A stretch of 61,010 nt of DNA, taken from Paenilisteria portnoyi (lineage in GTDB: Bacteria; Bacillota; Bacilli; Lactobacillales; Listeriaceae). The notes under the pieces were generated by a model. The model did no database searches and was not told the DNA's origin. It saw nothing but the letters and a program-made list of their open reading frames with translations. The position numbers and the translations under genes are program-made. Below are positions 43,691 to 52,359 of the stretch, one piece after another; position 1 is the first letter of the stretch; the number at the start of each line of letters is the position of its first letter. The DNA is taken from positions 1 to 61,010 of the forward strand of contig NZ_JAASTT010000024.1 in NCBI RefSeq assembly GCF_014322795.1, read 5' to 3'.

Positions 43691-46494
43691 AGATTAGTGC
43701 ATTGGAAATTATCGGATATGGTAAATGGGAAGGTAAGAAAATAGAAGGATTGCAGGATTTTCAATTGTTTTTCGGAGCGAATGAAGCTGGGAAGTCGACA
43801 ATTATGGCTTTTATTCATAGTATTTTATTTGGTTTTCCGACGAAACAGCAGAGTTTACCGCGAATGGAGCCGAAGAATAAAGGGGCGTATGGTGGGAAAC
43901 TTGTGCTGGAGGATACGATATTTGGCCGGGTGACGGTAGAGCGATTGCGTGGGAAGGCGACGGGTGACGTCACAGTATATTTTGAGGATGGCTCGACTGG
44001 CACTGAGGCTTATTTGGAGCAGATGCTTGGTGGGATGGACCGAACGCGCTATCAGTCTATTTTTTCGTTTGATATTCACGGGTTGCAAAATGTGCAGAAT
44101 TTGAAGGAAGTGGATTTTGAGCGGTATTTATTGGCAACGGGGACGATTGGTTCAGATGTGTTGATTCGAGCGGAGGAGCGGTTGCAGAAGCGTTTGGATG
44201 AACTTTTTAAGCCGAGTGGGAAAAATCCGAAGTTGAATCAGCAGCTGTTGAAGGTGAAGCAGGCGTTTGTGACATACCAGGACGGAAAGCGAAATAATCA
44301 GCAGTATTTGCGTATTGTGGAGGAGCTGGAAGAGGCGCAGGCTGGTGTTTCGCGGACGTATACAGAGCGACAGGCGTTAAGAATGGAGATTGATCAGGAG
44401 GAAGCGTTGCTCAAAGTTTGGCCGGTCTATGAGGAATGGCAGTTTTTGCGGAAGCAGATGGAGCAGTTGGGCGATCTGGATTTTCCAGCGAATGGGATAG
44501 TGCGATTGGAGCATTTGGAGGCGCGGGAGAAGGAGTTGAACGCGCAGCTTATTCAGTGGCAGGAACGATTGGTGCAACTTGTGGAGCGGCAGCGGACGAA
44601 TGATTTGTGGAGTGAGTCGGATGCGGAGAAAATGGATGGCTTGCTTGAGACGTGGCCGCTTTTTCAGGAATGGCAGAGGCGTGCTGGCGAGTTAGAGCAG
44701 GATATTCGTTATTTGGATCAGAAGGAGGCGCAACAATTTACTTCGTTGGAAGCGGTGAAAGTGATTCCGGAGGACGAGGATATTTTGGCGATGCGCTTGG
44801 ATGTTTCGGTGGAGCATAATTTGACTGGTTTACAGCAGGAGTCCGAGCAGAATCGGGTGCAGATTGCGGAATTGGAACAGCAGCAGGTATGGAAGCAACA
44901 TGAGTTGGAGCAACTTCAGAAGCAATGTGAGGATTTGGAGCAGGGTTTGTGGTCTTCGGCAAAATTTCAACAGGTGCAACAACAGTTGGAGCGGCGTGAA
45001 ACGAGAAAACGAACGGTGTTACCTGTCCCAGTGATTGGCTTTGCTTTGTTGTTTTTGCTGAGCTTGATTTTGGCGGGTGTGTTGCAGTGGGTTATTTTGT
45101 ATGGTGTCGGGGTGCTATTTTTTGTTGGGATGGTATTTTCTTGGCTTGGATTTATACGGAAGCAAGATGGGAAAGCGTCTTATGATCCAGCGGAATATGG
45201 TGCTTTTATGGAGCAGAAGCAGGCGAGAGCGGCACTTAAGAAATGTTATGATGGGATGGATAACTTGGCGCTACAGGTGGAGCAGAATGAGCGACGTTTG
45301 AGAGAATTGCGGGTTGTGGATGCGGATTTGGATGCTAAATGGCAGGCGTATCGTGAGCTGTTTTTCTTACCTAGTGATTTTTCTGGGAAGCGGTTGGAGA
45401 GCATTTTGTTTGTGTGGCGGGAGGTTAAGCAAGGGATTGAGAACAAGAGAAAGGCTGCGAAAGATGTGCAGGTACTCCGCGGGAAAGTGGTGGAATGGGA
45501 GTCAAAACTAGAGGAATTGGTGCAGCAATTGAATCTGGAATCGTTGCCTGTGGATGAACAAGTGATGTTTCTGAAAACGAAGCGGAAGGCTCGGAAATCG
45601 TTTGTAGCCGAGATTGCGAAGTCGCAGGAGAAAGAGGAACAATTGCGGAATCAGATTGCTATTTTGGAGCGGGAAAAGGCTTCGATAGCACTTGATAAGT
45701 CGGAATTGTTGAAAGCAGCGAATGTGAAGAATGAGGAATTTTTCCGGCAGAAGGGGTTGCAGGTGGAGCAGCAGTGGAAATGGCAGGAACGGGCCGTGTT
45801 GCTTCGGGCGCAGATTACGGATTCGCATTTGGAGAGCTTTTCGGGGATTCAGCAGGAGAGTGAGATTAGTGCTCAGGTGTTGGAGCGTAAGGACCGGTTA
45901 CGGGTGTTGGATACGGATTTGGATCGTTATCGCAAGGTGATTGCGGAGAAGGAATTGGCGCGTGAGACGCTTGAGGACGGGCAAAGTTTCTCGGATCGAA
46001 TGCAGTATTTTTATTCGGAGCAGGAGTCTTTTCAGGATTTGGCGAAGGAATGGATGCGTGTGAAGTTGGCCAAGGAAATGGTTGGTCAGATTATGCGTAA
46101 GTTGCAGGAGGAGAAGTTGCCGAAAGTGTTGACGCGTGCGACGCATTTCTTTGATGTGCTTTCGATGGGAAACTATAAATTGGTTCGGTTCTCGGAGAAT
46201 AGGCTACAGGTGGAACGGTATGATGGGGTGCGTTTTTTCCCAGAGGAGTTGAGTCAGGCGACGAAGGAACAGCTGTATTTGGCGATTCGTTTTGCGGTGA
46301 TTCAGATGCTGCATGGGGAATTACGATTGCCGATTATTATTGATGATAGTTTTGTGAATTTTGATGAGGATCGTTTGGAAGAAATTATGGTATTATTGCA
46401 GGAGATACGGCGGGATAATCAGGTGATATTTTTTACGTGTCATAAACCGCTTAGTAAATATTTTTCCAAGGAAGAGCAACACATGCTATACTAA
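43687..46494 (+). CDS. yhaN: SbcC-like ATPase YhaN with central membrane helices
   Basis: The 935-residue protein has an N-terminal Walker A (FFGANEAGKSTIMAF), long coiled-coil arms rich in Gln and Glu, and a C-terminal Walker B (LPIIIDDSFVNFDEDR). Unlike SbcC, the coiled coil is split by two hydrophobic helices (about residues 446-490), so the complex may be anchored in the membrane. The coupled yhaO-yhaN-yhaM order is the Bacillus order. Confidence 0.88.
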   Translation: MKISALEIIGYGKWEGKKIEGLQDFQLFFGANEAGKSTIMAFIHSILFGFPTKQQSLPRMEPKNKGAYGGKLVLEDTIFGRVTVERLRGKATGDVTVYFEDGSTGTEAYLEQMLGGMDRTRYQSIFSFDIHGLQNVQNLKEVDFERYLLATGTIGSDVLIRAEERLQKRLDELFKPSGKNPKLNQQLLKVKQAFVTYQDGKRNNQQYLRIVEELEEAQAGVSRTYTERQALRMEIDQEEALLKVWPVYEEWQFLRKQMEQLGDLDFPANGIVRLEHLEAREKELNAQLIQWQERLVQLVERQRTNDLWSESDAEKMDGLLETWPLFQEWQRRAGELEQDIRYLDQKEAQQFTSLEAVKVIPEDEDILAMRLDVSVEHNLTGLQQESEQNRVQIAELEQQQVWKQHELEQLQKQCEDLEQGLWSSAKFQQVQQQLERRETRKRTVLPVPVIGFALLFLLSLILAGVLQWVILYGVGVLFFVGMVFSWLGFIRKQDGKASYDPAEYGAFMEQKQARAALKKCYDGMDNLALQVEQNERRLRELRVVDADLDAKWQAYRELFFLPSDFSGKRLESILFVWREVKQGIENKRKAAKDVQVLRGKVVEWESKLEELVQQLNLESLPVDEQVMFLKTKRKARKSFVAEIAKSQEKEEQLRNQIAILEREKASIALDKSELLKAANVKNEEFFRQKGLQVEQQWKWQERAVLLRAQITDSHLESFSGIQQESEISAQVLERKDRLRVLDTDLDRYRKVIAEKELARETLEDGQSFSDRMQYFYSEQESFQDLAKEWMRVKLAKEMVGQIMRKLQEEKLPKVLTRATHFFDVLSMGNYKLVRFSENRLQVERYDGVRFFPEELSQATKEQLYLAIRFAVIQMLHGELRLPIIIDDSFVNFDEDRLEEIMVLLQEIRRDNQVIFFTCHKPLSKYFSKEEQHMLY

Positions 46495-46545
46495 AGGGGT
46501 AAAGTAGAGGCGAAAATGGAATCGGAGAAAGTAGGCGATCTGAAG

Positions 46546-47484
46546 ATGGATAAGAAATTACTGGATTATGAAGTTGGAGAAGGGCTTGATTTGTTTCTAT
46601 TAATAAAATCGAGTACGAAGGGAATCGCGAGCAATGGTAAGCCTTTTTTATCGTTAGTTTTACAGGATAAATCGGGGGAATTAGAAGCGAAACTGTGGGA
46701 TATATCGGACAGTGATGAGGAGAATTATGCGAGCCAAAATATCGTGAATATTGTTGGGGAAGTGCAGAATTATCGTGGTAGAAAGCAGTTGAAAATTCGC
46801 CAAATTAGGCAGTCATCAGGTCTTGATGGTGTGAGTATTGGGCAGTTTATGGAGACGGCGCCAATTGACAAGGCGGAGATGAGTGAAGAAGTAACGAAGT
46901 ATATTTTTGAAATGCAAAATCCGAATTTACAGCGGATTACGCGCGCGCTTTTGAAGAAGTATCAAGATGATTTCTTTGATTATCCGGCGGCTGTAAGGCA
47001 TCACCATGAATTTGTTTCGGGACTTAGTTTTCACGTGGTATCGATGTTACGCTTGGCGAAATCGATTGCGGATTTGTATCCGACGGTGAATCGTGATTTA
47101 TTGTATGCTGGTGTGATTTTGCATGATCTGGGGAAAGTGATTGAGCTTTCTGGACCAATTTCTACTACATACACACTGGAAGGGAATTTGATTGGTCATA
47201 TTTCGATTGTGGTAGAAGAAGTGAGCAAGATGGCGGATGAGTTAGGAATTGAAGGTGAGGAAGTTGTGATATTGAAGCACGTTCTTTTGAGTCATCATGG
47301 GAAAGGTGAGTGGGGAAGTCCTAAACCACCACTTGTGAGAGAAGCCGAGATTTTGCATCAGATTGATTTGATGGATGCGTCGATGAATATGATGGATAAG
47401 GCGTTGCGTCACACGAAACCAGGGGAATTTTCAGAGCGGGTGTTTGGATTGGATAATAGGTCGTTTTATAATCCGAACTTTTGA
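46546..47484 (+). CDS. yhaM: 3'-to-5' exoribonuclease YhaM
   Basis: The 312-residue protein has an N-terminal OB fold (about residues 10-95: [23 protein letters not shown]) and a C-terminal HD domain with [14 protein letters not shown] and ILHDLGK. YhaM degrades RNA from the 3' end and trims terminator-generated ends in Firmicutes. Start 46546 gives the family's N-terminus and length; an ATG at 46516, with a better AGAGG site, would add ten residues and cannot be ruled out. Confidence 0.92.
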   Translation: MDKKLLDYEVGEGLDLFLLIKSSTKGIASNGKPFLSLVLQDKSGELEAKLWDISDSDEENYASQNIVNIVGEVQNYRGRKQLKIRQIRQSSGLDGVSIGQFMETAPIDKAEMSEEVTKYIFEMQNPNLQRITRALLKKYQDDFFDYPAAVRHHHEFVSGLSFHVVSMLRLAKSIADLYPTVNRDLLYAGVILHDLGKVIELSGPISTTYTLEGNLIGHISIVVEEVSKMADELGIEGEEVVILKHVLLSHHGKGEWGSPKPPLVREAEILHQIDLMDASMNMMDKALRHTKPGEFSERVFGLDNRSFYNPNF

Positions 47485-47540
47485 ATGGAAACGTTGAGAT
47501 AATTGGTTTAACCTCGGCATACAAATATTTAAAATAAGAC

Positions 47541-47598
47541 AAGTCATGCGTATAAAATTAGCTTTTCAGCTGTTTTTATACGCATGACTTATTTTTAT
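47541..47598. terminator. Bidirectional terminator after yhaM
   Basis: A perfect 17-bp stem (47541-47557 with 47574-47590) is followed by a T run and preceded by an A-rich stretch. It separates the conserved yhaONM block from the inositol locus. Confidence 0.9.
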
Positions 47599-47984
47599 AA
47601 TTTTCCAGTGATAAACTGCGCTTCGCCTAAACCGAAACTCCAGTCTGCATCTTCATTCTCCGTAATCGAAATCATCAAATCGGTTGATGGAATCCCGCAA
47701 ATAGAAGCGAGTCGTTCTGCCGTCAGTGCGTATAATCGTTGTTTTTGTCCTGCGGTACGCTTCTTGCTCACAATACTTAATAGTACAAATTTTTCTGTTC
47801 GCTCGTATCCAAGTCCTGTATCCTCCATGATCATTTCGTACGGTTCATGTTGGTGGACTACTTGATAGCGGTCACTCGCAGGTACGTCGAACGCTTCTAC
47901 CATCGCATCATGCGCGGTATCTAGCAATTTTTTTACGTCCGCGGCATCGCGTCCTTTAATTAAATCAAATCGTAATAATGGCAT
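47595..47984 (-). CDS. Tautomerase-superfamily protein
   Basis: The 129-residue protein begins M-P-L, giving the N-terminal Pro used as general base after Met removal. It matches the longer tautomerase_2 branch of the 4-oxalocrotonate tautomerase family, with the segments [14 protein letters not shown] and [17 protein letters not shown]. The substrate is unknown. It lies 20 bases downstream of iolR on the same strand, so the two are probably co-transcribed. Confidence 0.82.
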   Translation of the reverse strand: MPLLRFDLIKGRDAADVKKLLDTAHDAMVEAFDVPASDRYQVVHQHEPYEMIMEDTGLGYERTEKFVLLSIVSKKRTAGQKQRLYALTAERLASICGIPSTDLMISITENEDADWSFGLGEAQFITGKL

Positions 47985-48004
47985 TTTAAAATCTCCTCAT
48001 TCTA

Positions 48005-48757
48005 TTATTTGGTCGCGATTTGGATATTATGTTCTTCACAAAAAGCAGTGTATTCTTCTGAAAGTGGTTGCGCGGTAACGATTGTACTTACATCCTCCAG
48101 TGGGCAATAAGTAAGCAATGTGGACTTATCGTATTTGGATTGATCAGCGAGTAAAAAGATGTCTTCAGTTTTGCTCACAATTCGCTTTTTAATCTCATAT
48201 TCGAGCAGGTCCGAGTTTGTTAGACCGTGTGAAATCGAGACCCCAGTTGCTGCCATGAAAGCTTTATTCACGTTGTATTTATCAATCGTATTAGAGTCGT
48301 CCATGCCAACAAATGACTTGGTTTTGCGCTTGTAGTTGTTACCGATAATGATCAAATTAATATTTTCCAGGGTCGCGGCAGCGTTGATAATATCCAGGCT
48401 ATTCGTCAGCAATGTGACCTTGATTCCTTTTGGCAAAAATTCGATGATGTTGCGTGTCGTTGTACCGGAATCGATGAAAATGATTTCGTCTTCTTCTATA
48501 TACTTGGCAGCAATTTCTCCGATGATTTGTTTCTCTTCTTGGTTAGAATGATCGCGATTCTCAAAAGGAATCAAACGGTCGGATGTTGTAGTGACGCCAC
48601 CGTACACTTTTTGAATGGTGCCTTTTTCGCGGATCTTATTAATATCGCGACGAATTGTATTCTTGGAGACGTTGAAGTGCTCACATAATTCGTCTAGGGA
48701 CGCCGTGCCTTTTTCTTGAATAAACTCTTCCACTAATTGGAGTCTTTTTTCCTTCAT
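48005..48757 (-). CDS. iolR: DeoR-family repressor of the inositol operon
   Basis: The 250-residue protein has an N-terminal helix-turn-helix (NVSKNTIRRDINKIREKG) and a DeoR sensor domain with the IFIDSGTTT block that binds a phosphorylated sugar. In Bacillus, IolR is released by 2-deoxy-5-keto-gluconate 6-phosphate, the IolC product. The gene is divergent from iolA and shares its operator region. Confidence 0.87.
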   Translation of the reverse strand: MKEKRLQLVEEFIQEKGTASLDELCEHFNVSKNTIRRDINKIREKGTIQKVYGGVTTTSDRLIPFENRDHSNQEEKQIIGEIAAKYIEEDEIIFIDSGTTTRNIIEFLPKGIKVTLLTNSLDIINAAATLENINLIIIGNNYKRKTKSFVGMDDSNTIDKYNVNKAFMAATGVSISHGLTNSDLLEYEIKKRIVSKTEDIFLLADQSKYDKSTLLTYCPLEDVSTIVTAQPLSEEYTAFCEEHNIQIATK

Positions 48758-48911
48758 TTGTCATTCTCCTATCCGGTTGGTAACTTGGTTAAATTTTAAC
48801 ACATATTCAAAAGTTAATCAACATGTAACAATAATATGCGTTTTTTGATGTCTTTCCTTGGTTTTATAAGGAATATTGGTTATCTTTTGATAGGGAAACG
48901 CAAATTCATGG

Positions 48912-48940
48912 TTGACATTTACTCATCGTCAGTATAGAAT
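48912..48940 (+). promoter_or_regulatory. iol operon promoter
   Basis: TTGACA (48912-48917) and TAGAAT (48935-48940) with exactly 17 bp between them make a near-consensus SigmaA promoter. Transcription should start near 48947, inside the operator. Confidence 0.8.
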
Positions 48941-48941
48941 A

Positions 48942-48963
48942 TAATCAAGATGTAACCAAGAGA
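48942..48963 (+). promoter_or_regulatory. Tandem IolR-like operators
   Basis: Two 11-bp units lie head to tail: TAATCAAGATG (10 of 11 positions) and TAACCAAGAGA (11 of 11) of the Bacillus IolR unit WRAYCAADARD. They overlap the predicted transcription start, so a bound repressor would block initiation. Weaker copies occur near iolR (48780-48835). Confidence 0.7.
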
Positions 48964-49020
48964 TGACTTCTAAACGGTTATCTTTCGGTCGAATTAGCTC
49001 ATCTTTTACGATTGGAATTA

Positions 49021-49034
49021 TGAAAGCGTTTATA
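49021..49034 (+). promoter_or_regulatory. CcpA catabolite-response element (cre)
   Basis: TGAAAGCGTTTATA matches 13 of 14 positions of TGWAANCGNTNWCA. It lies between the promoter and iolA, where CcpA would act as a roadblock in glucose. Confidence 0.7.
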
Positions 49035-49052
49035 TATGAAGGAGGAAATGGA

Positions 49053-50519
49053 ATGGCAGAGGTTAGAAAGCTGAAAAACTTTATAAATGGGGAATGGGTA
49101 GCGAGCAAGACGAAAGTTTATGAGGATGTGTATAATCCGGCGACAAAGGAAGTTGTGGCGCAAGTACCGATTTCGACGCGTGAGGATTTTGATTATGCGG
49201 CGCAAGTAGCGGCAACTGCTTTTGAAAAATGGCGGAATATTGCGGTTCCTCGCCGAGCTCGGATTTTATTTAATTATCAGCAGTTGTTACTCCAAAATAA
49301 AGAAGAGTTGGCACGGCTGATTACGCTTGAAAATGGGAAGAATTTGACGGAGTCGCTTGGTGAAGTGCAACGTGGCATTGAGAATGTGGAGTTCGCAGCT
49401 GGTGCACCGACACTTATGATGGGAGATTCGCTGGCATCGATTGCAACGGATGTGGAAGCAACGAATTACCGTTATCCGATTGGTGTTGTTGGTGGGATTG
49501 CGCCGTTTAACTTCCCGATGATGGTGCCATGTTGGATGTTCCCAATGGCGATCGCGGTCGGCAATACGTTTATTTTGAAGCCTTCGGAACGAACGCCTTT
49601 ATTAACCGAAAAAATTGTGGAGTTATTTACAGAAGCGGGACTTCCAGACGGCGTATTCAATGTTGTTTACGGTGCACATGACGTGGTGAATGGTATTTTG
49701 GAACATCCTGAAATTAAAGCGGTTTCGTTTGTTGGATCTAAACCAGTTGGTGAGTACGTTTTTAAAAAAGGAAGCGAGAACTTGAAGCGGGTGCAGGCTT
49801 TGACGGGTGCGAAAAATCATACAATCGTGCTTGCGGATGCGAACATGGATGATGCGCTTACGAACATTATCGCGGCGGCTTTTGGTTCTGCGGGCGAGCG
49901 GTGCATGGCATGTGCGGTCGTGACGGTGGAAGAATCGATTGCGGATGAGTTTATCGCTAAGTTAAAGGAACGTGCGAGTCAAATCAAGATTGGTAACGGC
50001 CTCGATGATGGTGTTTTCTTAGGCCCAGTGATTCGTGCGGAGAATAAACAACGGACGCTTGATTATATCGAAAAAGGAATCGCGGAAGGTGCGAATCTGG
50101 TATATGATGGCAGAAGTGATGCGCTTGATAATGGTTATTTTGTGGGACCAACGATTTTTGACGATGTGACAACCGATATGACGATTTGGAAGGATGAGAT
50201 TTTCGCGCCGGTTCTATCGATTATTCGGGTCAAAAACTTGAAAGAAGGAATCGCGATTGCGAATGAATCGGAGTTTGCGAATGGGGCTTGTCTATTTTCG
50301 ACAAATGCTTCGGCGATTCGGTACTTCCGTGAGAACATCGATGCTGGAATGCTTGGCGTGAACCTTGGTGTGCCTGCTCCGATGGCTTTCTTCCCATTCT
50401 CTGGTTGGAAATCTTCTTTCTTTGGAACGCTGCATGCGAACGGTAAAGATAGTGTAGATTTTTATACTCGTAAAAAAGTGGTAACCGCGCGTTATCCAAA
50501 ACCGAATTTTGATGAATAG
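49053..50519 (+). CDS. iolA: Methylmalonate-semialdehyde dehydrogenase (CoA-acylating)
   Basis: IolA converts malonic semialdehyde to acetyl-CoA at the end of inositol breakdown. The 488-residue aldehyde dehydrogenase has the family motifs [10 protein letters not shown] and [12 protein letters not shown], and the catalytic Cys in GERCMA. The start at 49053 has GGAGGA 6 bases upstream. It is the first gene of the ten-gene iol operon. Confidence 0.92.
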   Translation: MAEVRKLKNFINGEWVASKTKVYEDVYNPATKEVVAQVPISTREDFDYAAQVAATAFEKWRNIAVPRRARILFNYQQLLLQNKEELARLITLENGKNLTESLGEVQRGIENVEFAAGAPTLMMGDSLASIATDVEATNYRYPIGVVGGIAPFNFPMMVPCWMFPMAIAVGNTFILKPSERTPLLTEKIVELFTEAGLPDGVFNVVYGAHDVVNGILEHPEIKAVSFVGSKPVGEYVFKKGSENLKRVQALTGAKNHTIVLADANMDDALTNIIAAAFGSAGERCMACAVVTVEESIADEFIAKLKERASQIKIGNGLDDGVFLGPVIRAENKQRTLDYIEKGIAEGANLVYDGRSDALDNGYFVGPTIFDDVTTDMTIWKDEIFAPVLSIIRVKNLKEGIAIANESEFANGACLFSTNASAIRYFRENIDAGMLGVNLGVPAPMAFFPFSGWKSSFFGTLHANGKDSVDFYTRKKVVTARYPKPNFDE

Positions 50520-50535
50520 GGAGATGTGATCGAGG

Positions 50536-51345
50536 ATGGTAAAATTACTTCGGAAACCAGAAACTGCGAATAAAGTCGTGCAAGATGTGGCGATTGGTGG
50601 AGATTCTCCGCTAAAATATGTCGGCTTTAAAATGATTGATTTAGCGCAGGGTGAGACGTATGAGGAGTCGCTTGGGAAATTGGAAGTTTGTGTTGTAGCG
50701 CTCACTGGAAGAATAACGGTGACGGATCATGACGCGACTTTTGCGAATATTGGGCGTCGATCAAGTGTTTTTGAGCAGGTACCGACGGATAGTGTTTATA
50801 TCTCCAATGATCGAGCGTTTCGAGTGACGGGGGAATCGGATGTGGCGCGTGTGGCACTGTGCTATGCGCCATCAGAAAAGCAATTGCCGACAACTTTGAT
50901 TCCTGCGGAGGCAAATTCGACCGAACAGCGCGGAAAATATAATAATAAGCGGACGGTGCATAATATTTTGCCTGATTCGGTGACGACAGCGAATAGTTTG
51001 TTGGTCGTGGAAGTGTATACGGAAGGCGGCAACTGGTCGAGCTACCCACCGCATAAGCACGATCAGAATAATTTGCCGGCGGAGTCATTTTTGGAGGAGT
51101 CGTATTATCATGAGATGAATCCGCCGCAAGGTTTTGTTTTTCAACGGGTTTATACAGATGATCGATCGATTGATGAGACGATGACGGTGGAAAATCGCAA
51201 TGTGGTGCTTGTTCCGGCGGGGTATCATCCAGTTGGTGTGCCCGATGGCTATACTTCTTATTATTTAAATGTGATGGCGGGACCTGTGCGGACATGGAAT
51301 TTCCACAATGATCCGGCGCATGAATGGATTTTAGATCGAAAATGA
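50536..51345 (+). CDS. iolB: 5-deoxy-glucuronate isomerase
   Basis: The 269-residue bicupin protein carries metal-binding histidines in SYPPHKHDQ, a Glu in EESYYHEM, and VLVPAGYHPV late in the second cupin. It isomerises 5-deoxy-glucuronate to 2-deoxy-5-keto-gluconate. It starts 16 bases after the iolA stop. Confidence 0.92.
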   Translation: MVKLLRKPETANKVVQDVAIGGDSPLKYVGFKMIDLAQGETYEESLGKLEVCVVALTGRITVTDHDATFANIGRRSSVFEQVPTDSVYISNDRAFRVTGESDVARVALCYAPSEKQLPTTLIPAEANSTEQRGKYNNKRTVHNILPDSVTTANSLLVVEVYTEGGNWSSYPPHKHDQNNLPAESFLEESYYHEMNPPQGFVFQRVYTDDRSIDETMTVENRNVVLVPAGYHPVGVPDGYTSYYLNVMAGPVRTWNFHNDPAHEWILDRK

Positions 51346-51361
51346 GGAGGAGAAACGTGAG

Positions 51362-52339
51362 ATGAAATATCAATTTGATGATTCGAAAAAATATGATGTT
51401 ATCGCAGTGGGGCGTGCTTGTATCGACTTGAACGCGGTAGAGTATAATCGTCCGATGGAAGAAACGATGACTTTTTCTAAATATGTGGGTGGATCGCCTG
51501 CGAATATCGCGATTGGGACGGCGAAATTAGGCTTGAAAGTTGGTTTTGTCGGCAAAATTCCAGATGATCAACATGGCCGTTTTATTGAACAATATATGCG
51601 AAATGTCGGTGTGGATACGTCAGAAATGATCGTGGATAAGGATGGACATAAGACGGGGCTTGCGTTTACGGAGATTAAGAGTCCAGATGAGTGTAGCATT
51701 TTAATGTATCGCGATCAGGTAGCCGATTTATATTTGCAACCAGATGAGATCAATGAAGATTATATCAAAAATACAAAAGCGCTCGTGATTTCAGGTACGG
51801 CGTTGTCGCAAAGTCCTTCTCGTGAAGCAATTTTGAAAACGGTTCAATTGGCGCGTCAGCACGATGTGAAAATTGTTTTTGAATTGGATTATCGTCCTTA
51901 TACGTGGAAAACAACGGAAGAAACGGCGGTTTATTATCAGCTGGTTGCTGAGCAGGCGAATATCGTTATTGGAACGCGCGATGAATTTGATATGTTAGAA
52001 AATCATGTTGGTGGTGAAAACGCGGCCACCGTGACGGCGCTATTTGAGCATACGCCAGAGTTGATCGTGATTAAACACGGTGTGGAAGGTTCATACGCCT
52101 ACACGAAATCAGGCGAAACGTTCCGCGGCAAGGCTTACATGACGAAGGTTTTGAAAACATTTGGTGCGGGAGATTCCTATGCTTCGGCGTTCCTGTACGC
52201 GCTCATCACTGGAGAGTCGATTGAAACAGCGCTGAAATTTGGAAGTGCTTCGGCTTCGATCGTGGTTAGTAAACATAGTTCATCTGAGGCGATGCCAAGT
52301 GTTTCGGAGATTGAAGATTTGATTGCGGCACAAGTTTAA
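51362..52339 (+). CDS. iolC: 5-dehydro-2-deoxygluconokinase
   Basis: The 325-residue PfkB-family kinase has the N-terminal AVGRACIDLN and GGSPANIAIGTAKLG blocks and the C-terminal TFGAGDSYASAF with the catalytic Asp. It makes 2-deoxy-5-keto-gluconate 6-phosphate, which is both the aldolase substrate and the likely IolR inducer. AGGAGG lies upstream of the ATG. Confidence 0.92.
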   Translation: MKYQFDDSKKYDVIAVGRACIDLNAVEYNRPMEETMTFSKYVGGSPANIAIGTAKLGLKVGFVGKIPDDQHGRFIEQYMRNVGVDTSEMIVDKDGHKTGLAFTEIKSPDECSILMYRDQVADLYLQPDEINEDYIKNTKALVISGTALSQSPSREAILKTVQLARQHDVKIVFELDYRPYTWKTTEETAVYYQLVAEQANIVIGTRDEFDMLENHVGGENAATVTALFEHTPELIVIKHGVEGSYAYTKSGETFRGKAYMTKVLKTFGAGDSYASAFLYALITGESIETALKFGSASASIVVSKHSSSEAMPSVSEIEDLIAAQV

Positions 52340-52359
52340 AAAAAGAGGTGGAAGATAAA

